Below are positions 6,423-9,375 of a DNA stretch of 9,375 bases, in pieces. Position 1 is the stretch's first letter. Each line of letters begins with the position of its first letter. The position numbers were made by a program, and so were the translations under genes. This stretch comes from Bacteroidales bacterium (lineage in GTDB: Bacteria; Bacteroidota; Bacteroidia; Bacteroidales; UBA4181), in contig JAQVSH010000059.1 of assembly GCA_028700615.1 (NCBI GenBank), positions 1-9,375 of the forward strand. The letters run 5' to 3'. The notes under the pieces are model-generated. The model did no database searches, was not told the origin of the DNA, and saw nothing but the letters and a program-made list of their open reading frames with translations.

Positions 6423-7352
6423 TCAGAAAAAGCGGCTTCTGTTTAAAAAGATAAAAATTAGCCCTGAAGTAAAGACAGTTACACCAATAATCCACCAGAA
6501 GGCAAACGGGTTATTTTCAAATCCGTTGATGATATTCATTCCGAAAAAGCCTGAAATCATGGCCGGAAACATCAGCACGATCGTGATAAGCGTCAATCGC
6601 CGCATGACTACGTTCAGATTGTTTGAAATGACCGATGCGAAGGCATCCATACGGCCATTCTGGATGTCGCTGTATACTTTTGTGATTTCAAGTGCCTGTT
6701 TGTATTCAACCGTCACATCGTCCAGCAGATCCTCGTTGATTTCCTCATTATTGATTACTTTAGATCTTTGTAATTTATTGAGCAAAAGTTCGTTGGATTT
6801 CAGAGAAGTCATAAAAAACACCAAGCATTTTTCCATGTTCAGTAAAGCATAGAGTTCTTTATTTTTGGTTGATTTCTCCAATTCACTTTCAATGTCATTG
6901 GTGATCCGGTTGATTTCTTTCAGGTATTTCAGATAAAAATTGGAAGAACTTAAAAATAGTTGAAGGATGAAATTAACCTTATCATTCAAACGAAGATTTC
7001 TGTTTTTAGGAGAATAAATGACGTCTTTAATTACTTCGTTTTCCTGGGCGCAAATGGTCACGATGTTGTGCATGGAAATGAGAATTCCTAAAGGAATAGT
7101 AAAAAACGGCACATCCTCATCGTGTTGGTAAATAGGTATTCTGAGAATGACCACTAACCAGCGGCCATCGACTTCCGTACGCGAACTTTCATCTGCATCC
7201 AGAATGTCATTGATCAGATAATCAGGTACCTTGAACTCCTCAACCAGTTGTTCAATTTCTGCAGAAGTAGGTTCTTCAACGTTGATCCAGCAATCCCGTT
7301 CGTACTCCTGGGCTGGTTTCAACCCGTTGTCTTGTTTCCAAAATGTCAGCAT
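6423..7352 (-). CDS. corA: CorA-family Mg2+ (divalent cation) transporter
   Basis: CorA forms a homopentameric inner-membrane channel for Mg2+, sometimes also Co2+ or Ni2+, gated by Mg2+ bound to its cytoplasmic domain. The product is 309 aa from ATG 7352. A soluble acidic N-terminal domain (about 1-200) leads into a long, charged helical region (KYLKEINRITNDIESELEKSTKNKE). Two C-terminal membrane helices follow, near 251-270 and 284-303, with the selectivity motif GMN at 271-273 (FFGMNI). It ends in a short basic tail, RSRFF. A GTG at 7358 would add two residues (MP) and cannot be excluded. The gene converges on lolA with a 5-bp gap and no clear terminator between them. Its 5' leader is about 110 nt and contains hairpins, suggesting post-transcriptional control. 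Length and motifs are normal for the family; ion specificity cannot be read from the sequence. Confidence 0.95.
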   Translation of the reverse strand: MLTFWKQDNGLKPAQEYERDCWINVEEPTSAEIEQLVEEFKVPDYLINDILDADESSRTEVDGRWLVVILRIPIYQHDEDVPFFTIPLGILISMHNIVTICAQENEVIKDVIYSPKNRNLRLNDKVNFILQLFLSSSNFYLKYLKEINRITNDIESELEKSTKNKELYALLNMEKCLVFFMTSLKSNELLLNKLQRSKVINNEEINEDLLDDVTVEYKQALEITKVYSDIQNGRMDAFASVISNNLNVVMRRLTLITIVLMFPAMISGFFGMNIINGFENNPFAFWWIIGVTVFTSGLIFIFLNRSRFF

Positions 7353-7466
7353 CGGCACACATCTTTAACAGTTCTTAATGAACATCATCCTTTCGGATGG
7401 ACGTATCCGGCTATAATTTCCAAAGAAAGTAACCTGGATTCAATGTGGTCTTTACAAGACCGCGGG
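7353..7466 (-). promoter_or_regulatory. Structured 5' leader of corA with alternative hairpins
   Basis: Between the predicted promoter and corA the minus strand holds several perfect short hairpins. GGTCTT-GTA-AAGACC (7461-7447) would lie at the very 5' end of the RNA. CGGAT (7409-7405) can pair with ATCCG (7398-7394). CATCC-GAAA-GGATG (7399-7386), with a GAAA tetraloop, uses the same ATCC bases, so these two exclude each other. GTTC-ATTAA-GAAC (7383-7371) follows. A seven-codon frame (ATG 7388 to TAA 7365, MMFIKNC) begins inside the GAAA hairpin. I recognise no known riboswitch class. The arrangement suggests a regulatory leader but does not prove one. Confidence 0.45.
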
Positions 7467-7474
7467 CAAAGGTA
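7467..7474 (-). promoter_or_regulatory. Putative -7 box of the corA promoter
   Basis: TACCTTTG on the minus strand (7474-7467) matches TAnnTTTG exactly. It lies just after the recR stop at 7486 and would start transcription near 7461. This gives corA its own transcript with a leader of roughly 110 nt. The -33 region overlaps the last recR codons and has no clear TTTG at the ideal distance. Readthrough from recR is also possible because no terminator separates the two genes. Confidence 0.45.
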
Positions 7475-7485
7475 AATTTTAATTT

Positions 7486-8106
7486 TCAACTTTCCATAAC
7501 AAAAAGTTGGCGATTAATTAGTGATCTTCCTAAAGTAATCTGATCTGCATATTCCAATTCGTCCCCAACAGATACACCTCTTGCTAAGGTAGTGATTTTG
7601 ACCGGATATTTGTTTAATCTGCGGTATATATAGAAATTGGTGGTATCTCCTTCCATGGTGGTACTCAGGGCCAAAATTATTTCATTAATTCCGCCTTCAG
7701 AAACTTTTTTTTCTAATGCGTCAAAGGTCAGGTCATCGGGCCCAATCCCGTCTATCGGGGAAATAATTCCACCCAGCACATGATACAGGCCTTTGTACTG
7801 CATCGTATTTTCAACAGACATGACGTCTTTAACCGATTCAACCACGCAAACGGTGGTGTGGTCACGAAGAGGGTTTGAACATATTTCACAGATTTCGGAA
7901 TCTGATATGTTGTGGCAAATTTTACAATAACAAATTTCACGGCGAAGGCGCAGCATGGCATCACTTAATTGTTCTACCTCCGTAAAATCCTTTCGGAGCA
8001 GATGCAAAACAAGCCGCAGGGAGGTCTTACGGCCTATTCCCGGCAGCTTTGCAAATTCATTGACTGCATTTTCCAGTAATTTGGATGAAAAGCTATTGAT
8101 ATTCAC
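7486..8106 (-). CDS. recR: Recombination mediator protein RecR
   Basis: RecR acts with RecO (and RecF) to load RecA onto SSB-coated single-stranded DNA at gaps during recombinational repair. At 206 aa it has the normal length. The helix-hairpin-helix region contains LPGIGRKTSLRL (about 21-32). A four-cysteine zinc finger follows, YCKICHNISDSEICEICSN (C61, C64, C73, C76). The Toprim domain begins with TVCVVESVKDVMSVE, where E90 is the conserved glutamate, and includes YHVLGGIISPIDGIGPDDL and ILALSTTMEGDTTNFYIYR. The C-terminal GDELEYADQITLGRSLINR is the family's conserved end region. The start is GTG at 8106; no in-frame ATG occurs before the HhH motif, and this start fits the N-termini of Bacteroidota homologues. 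Every expected motif is present. It is divergent from a POT transporter gene, with its own -7 box. Confidence 0.97.
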   Translation of the reverse strand: MNINSFSSKLLENAVNEFAKLPGIGRKTSLRLVLHLLRKDFTEVEQLSDAMLRLRREICYCKICHNISDSEICEICSNPLRDHTTVCVVESVKDVMSVENTMQYKGLYHVLGGIISPIDGIGPDDLTFDALEKKVSEGGINEIILALSTTMEGDTTNFYIYRRLNKYPVKITTLARGVSVGDELEYADQITLGRSLINRQLFVMES

Positions 8107-8153
8107 GATATAACGTTATTTATAATTGAATAATATTTCGGAAAATATCTTTA

Positions 8154-8161
8154 CAAATGTA
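8154..8161 (-). promoter_or_regulatory. Putative -7 box of the recR promoter
   Basis: The minus strand reads TACATTTG at 8161-8154, an exact TAnnTTTG match. It would give a 5' UTR of about 40-45 nt before the GTG start of recR at 8106. The leader is A/T-rich without a recognisable Shine-Dalgarno sequence. A T-rich stretch (TTTTTAG) lies near the expected -33 position. Confidence 0.5.
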
Positions 8162-8223
8162 AGGATATCAGCTAAAAATCAGGTATTACTTTTTTTAAAC
8201 CTTTTATAGTAGAGCGTTTTTTG

Positions 8224-8231
8224 TAAATTTG
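8224..8231 (+). promoter_or_regulatory. Putative -7 box of the POT transporter promoter
   Basis: TAAATTTG at 8224-8231 matches TAnnTTTG, with a TTTT at 8202-8205 (18-nt spacer) as the nearest -33-like element. The transcription start would fall near 8237, about 23 nt before the ATG at 8260. Confidence 0.5.
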
Positions 8232-8259
8232 TGAGTATAATTTAAATATTCAATAGATC

Positions 8260-9375
8260 ATGCTAAAAGAACACCCTAAAGGTCTGCTGTTTGCCTCTTT
8301 ATCCAATATGGGGGAACGGTTTGGATTTTATACCATGATGGCTGTGCTTGTCTTTTTTCTACAGGCTCGTTATGGAATGAATGCCGCGGAAGCCGGCGAT
8401 GTATATGGAAATTTTTATTTCGGAATCTATGCCATGGCTCTGATCGGGGGCTTTCTTGCTGACCGTTATACCGGACTGGGAAGAACGATCCTGACCGGCA
8501 TTTTTACCATGTTTGCCGGTTATCTGATTCTTGCAGTTCCGGGAATGGGGGTGAAGATCACCTATATCGGACTCTTTATCATTGCGGCAGGAAATGGCTT
8601 GTTTAAGGGTAATCTTCAGGCTTTGGTGGGAAATCTGTATGATGATAAAAGGTATTCCCATTTGAGGGATTCCGGATTCAGCATTTTTTATATGTGTATT
8701 AATATCGGAGCTTTTTTTGCTCCAACAGCTGCGGAAACCATGTTAAACTGGATTATGGGTAAATCCGGATTTATCTATCAGGGGCAGCTTCCGGCATTAT
8801 GTCATGCTTATTTGAATGGAGAAGCGGGTTTTGATTTACAAAACTTTACCTCTCTGGCTGAATCTTCTTCTTTATCAGGAACAGTATCCGATCTGAATCT
8901 TTTTGCTACCAGTTATATTGATACGGTATCAGCCAGCTATAATTATGCTTTTGGAATAGCTGGTCTTGCTATGCTGCTTTCTATGTCGGTTTTTTTGATT
9001 TACAGGAAACATCTTGCTCCCGGGGATTATAATACGAAGGTTGCCATGTCTAAGAATGTAACCTTGGAAGAAATAACTCCCAAACAGGAAAAAGATCGGA
9101 TGAGGGCATTGGTCATGGTTTTTCTTGTGGTGATTTTTTTCTGGATGTCTTTTCATCAGAACGGGTTAACTCTTAATTTTTTTGCCAGGGATTACACGGT
9201 AACTTCTGTAAGCCGGTTTACCAATCTGTTTTTTAATATCTATTCTTTTCTTGCTGTCATTATAGGGATTATCTTGCTTTATTTCGCTTCAGTAAGCACT
9301 ACAAAAAAGAAAAAGCGTCTTTTAAATCTCGCGGGAAGCATAGCCTCTTTCTTAATAGCCTTTTATTTCTATATG
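8260..9375 (+). CDS. POT/PTR2-family peptide transporter, C-terminus beyond window edge
   Basis: Members of this major-facilitator family take up di- and tripeptides (some related solutes) by proton symport across the inner membrane. The frame is open for 372 codons from ATG 8260 to the window end; full-length members have roughly 450-550 residues. The N-terminus MLKEHPKGLLFASLSNMGERFGFYTMMAVL holds the family's first-helix motif, but in the form NxxER instead of ExxER. GGFLADRYTGLGRT is the loop 2-3 motif. The second PTR2 signature is present as FSIFYMCINIGAFFAP (about 144-159). Several hydrophobic helices follow, with a large hydrophilic insertion between GKSGFIYQGQLP and SASYNYAFG. The right-hand part contains VFFWMSFHQNGLTLNFFARDYT, a usual late-helix motif. 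Family is firm; substrate is not determinable from the sequence. Confidence 0.9.
   Translation, partial: MLKEHPKGLLFASLSNMGERFGFYTMMAVLVFFLQARYGMNAAEAGDVYGNFYFGIYAMALIGGFLADRYTGLGRTILTGIFTMFAGYLILAVPGMGVKITYIGLFIIAAGNGLFKGNLQALVGNLYDDKRYSHLRDSGFSIFYMCINIGAFFAPTAAETMLNWIMGKSGFIYQGQLPALCHAYLNGEAGFDLQNFTSLAESSSLSGTVSDLNLFATSYIDTVSASYNYAFGIAGLAMLLSMSVFLIYRKHLAPGDYNTKVAMSKNVTLEEITPKQEKDRMRALVMVFLVVIFFWMSFHQNGLTLNFFARDYTVTSVSRFTNLFFNIYSFLAVIIGIILLYFASVSTTKKKKRLLNLAGSIASFLIAFYFYM

Larger units (their letters stand above)
8107..8259. other. Divergent recR/POT intergenic region
   Basis: This A/T-rich 153-bp gap holds the two outward-facing -7 boxes annotated separately. A dyad TTACA-AA-TGTAA (8151-8162) overlaps the recR -7 box and could be an operator or simply a by-product of promoter composition. 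A run of T residues near 8190-8196 has no clear stem before it. I see no small gene here. Confidence 0.5.

Noticed and set aside
6424..6444. CAGAA-N8-TTCTG stem followed by TTT as a lolA terminator
   Set aside because: The stem has only five pairs, mostly A/T, the T run has three bases, and the element lies in the last corA codons. Too weak to call.
7278..7361. 28-codon frame starting at ATG 7361 and overlapping the corA start in another frame
   Set aside because: It is mostly inside corA coding sequence and encodes nothing recognisable; more likely chance.
8359..9156. Minus-strand frames opposite the POT transporter
   Set aside because: The plus frame is open through the whole region with family motifs, and the minus frames are shadows.
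1..9375. Mobile element, CRISPR array, defence system or tRNA/rRNA gene
   Set aside because: No direct repeats with regular spacing, no transposase or nuclease motifs, and no cloverleaf were seen; nearly all the DNA is accounted for by housekeeping genes and their control regions.

Overview
The window comes from a member of the phylum Bacteroidota, probably close to Bacteroidales. Three things point there. MnmA, FtsK, RecR and LolA carry sequence features I associate with that phylum. Shine-Dalgarno sequences are weak or absent. Every upstream region contains a near-consensus Bacteroidota -7 box (TAnnTTTG). All genes look like core chromosomal genes. I see no insertion sequence, phage gene, CRISPR array, rRNA or tRNA.

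Layout. At the left edge, on the minus strand, lies ilvD (dihydroxy-acid dehydratase), cut by the window edge at its C-terminus. Its roughly 170-nt leader holds what looks like a complete amino-acid attenuator: a promoter, a 23-codon leader peptide with ten consecutive Leu/Ile/Val codons, a possible antiterminator pairing and a strong terminator hairpin just before ilvD. This is the most interesting item in the window. Upstream of it, also on the minus strand, is mnmA (tRNA 2-thiouridylase). mnmA is divergent from a plus-strand pair, ftsK (DNA translocase) and lolA (periplasmic lipoprotein carrier), which lie only 2 bp apart. The 115-bp mnmA/ftsK intergenic region contains several inverted repeats placed on the promoters. 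lolA converges on corA (Mg2+ channel, minus strand) with a 5-bp gap. corA has a roughly 110-nt 5' leader with mutually exclusive hairpins. Upstream of corA is recR (recombination mediator, minus strand). recR is divergent from a plus-strand POT-family transporter gene that runs off the right edge.

How the genes relate. Apart from ftsK-lolA, a pairing also found in E. coli, the genes look like neighbouring housekeeping units rather than one pathway: branched-chain amino acid synthesis, tRNA modification, chromosome segregation, envelope biogenesis, Mg2+ uptake, recombinational repair and peptide uptake. The unusual content is in the regulatory DNA: the ilv attenuator, the corA leader and the dyads on the divergent promoters. 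All pairings were found by eye; no folding or database search was run.
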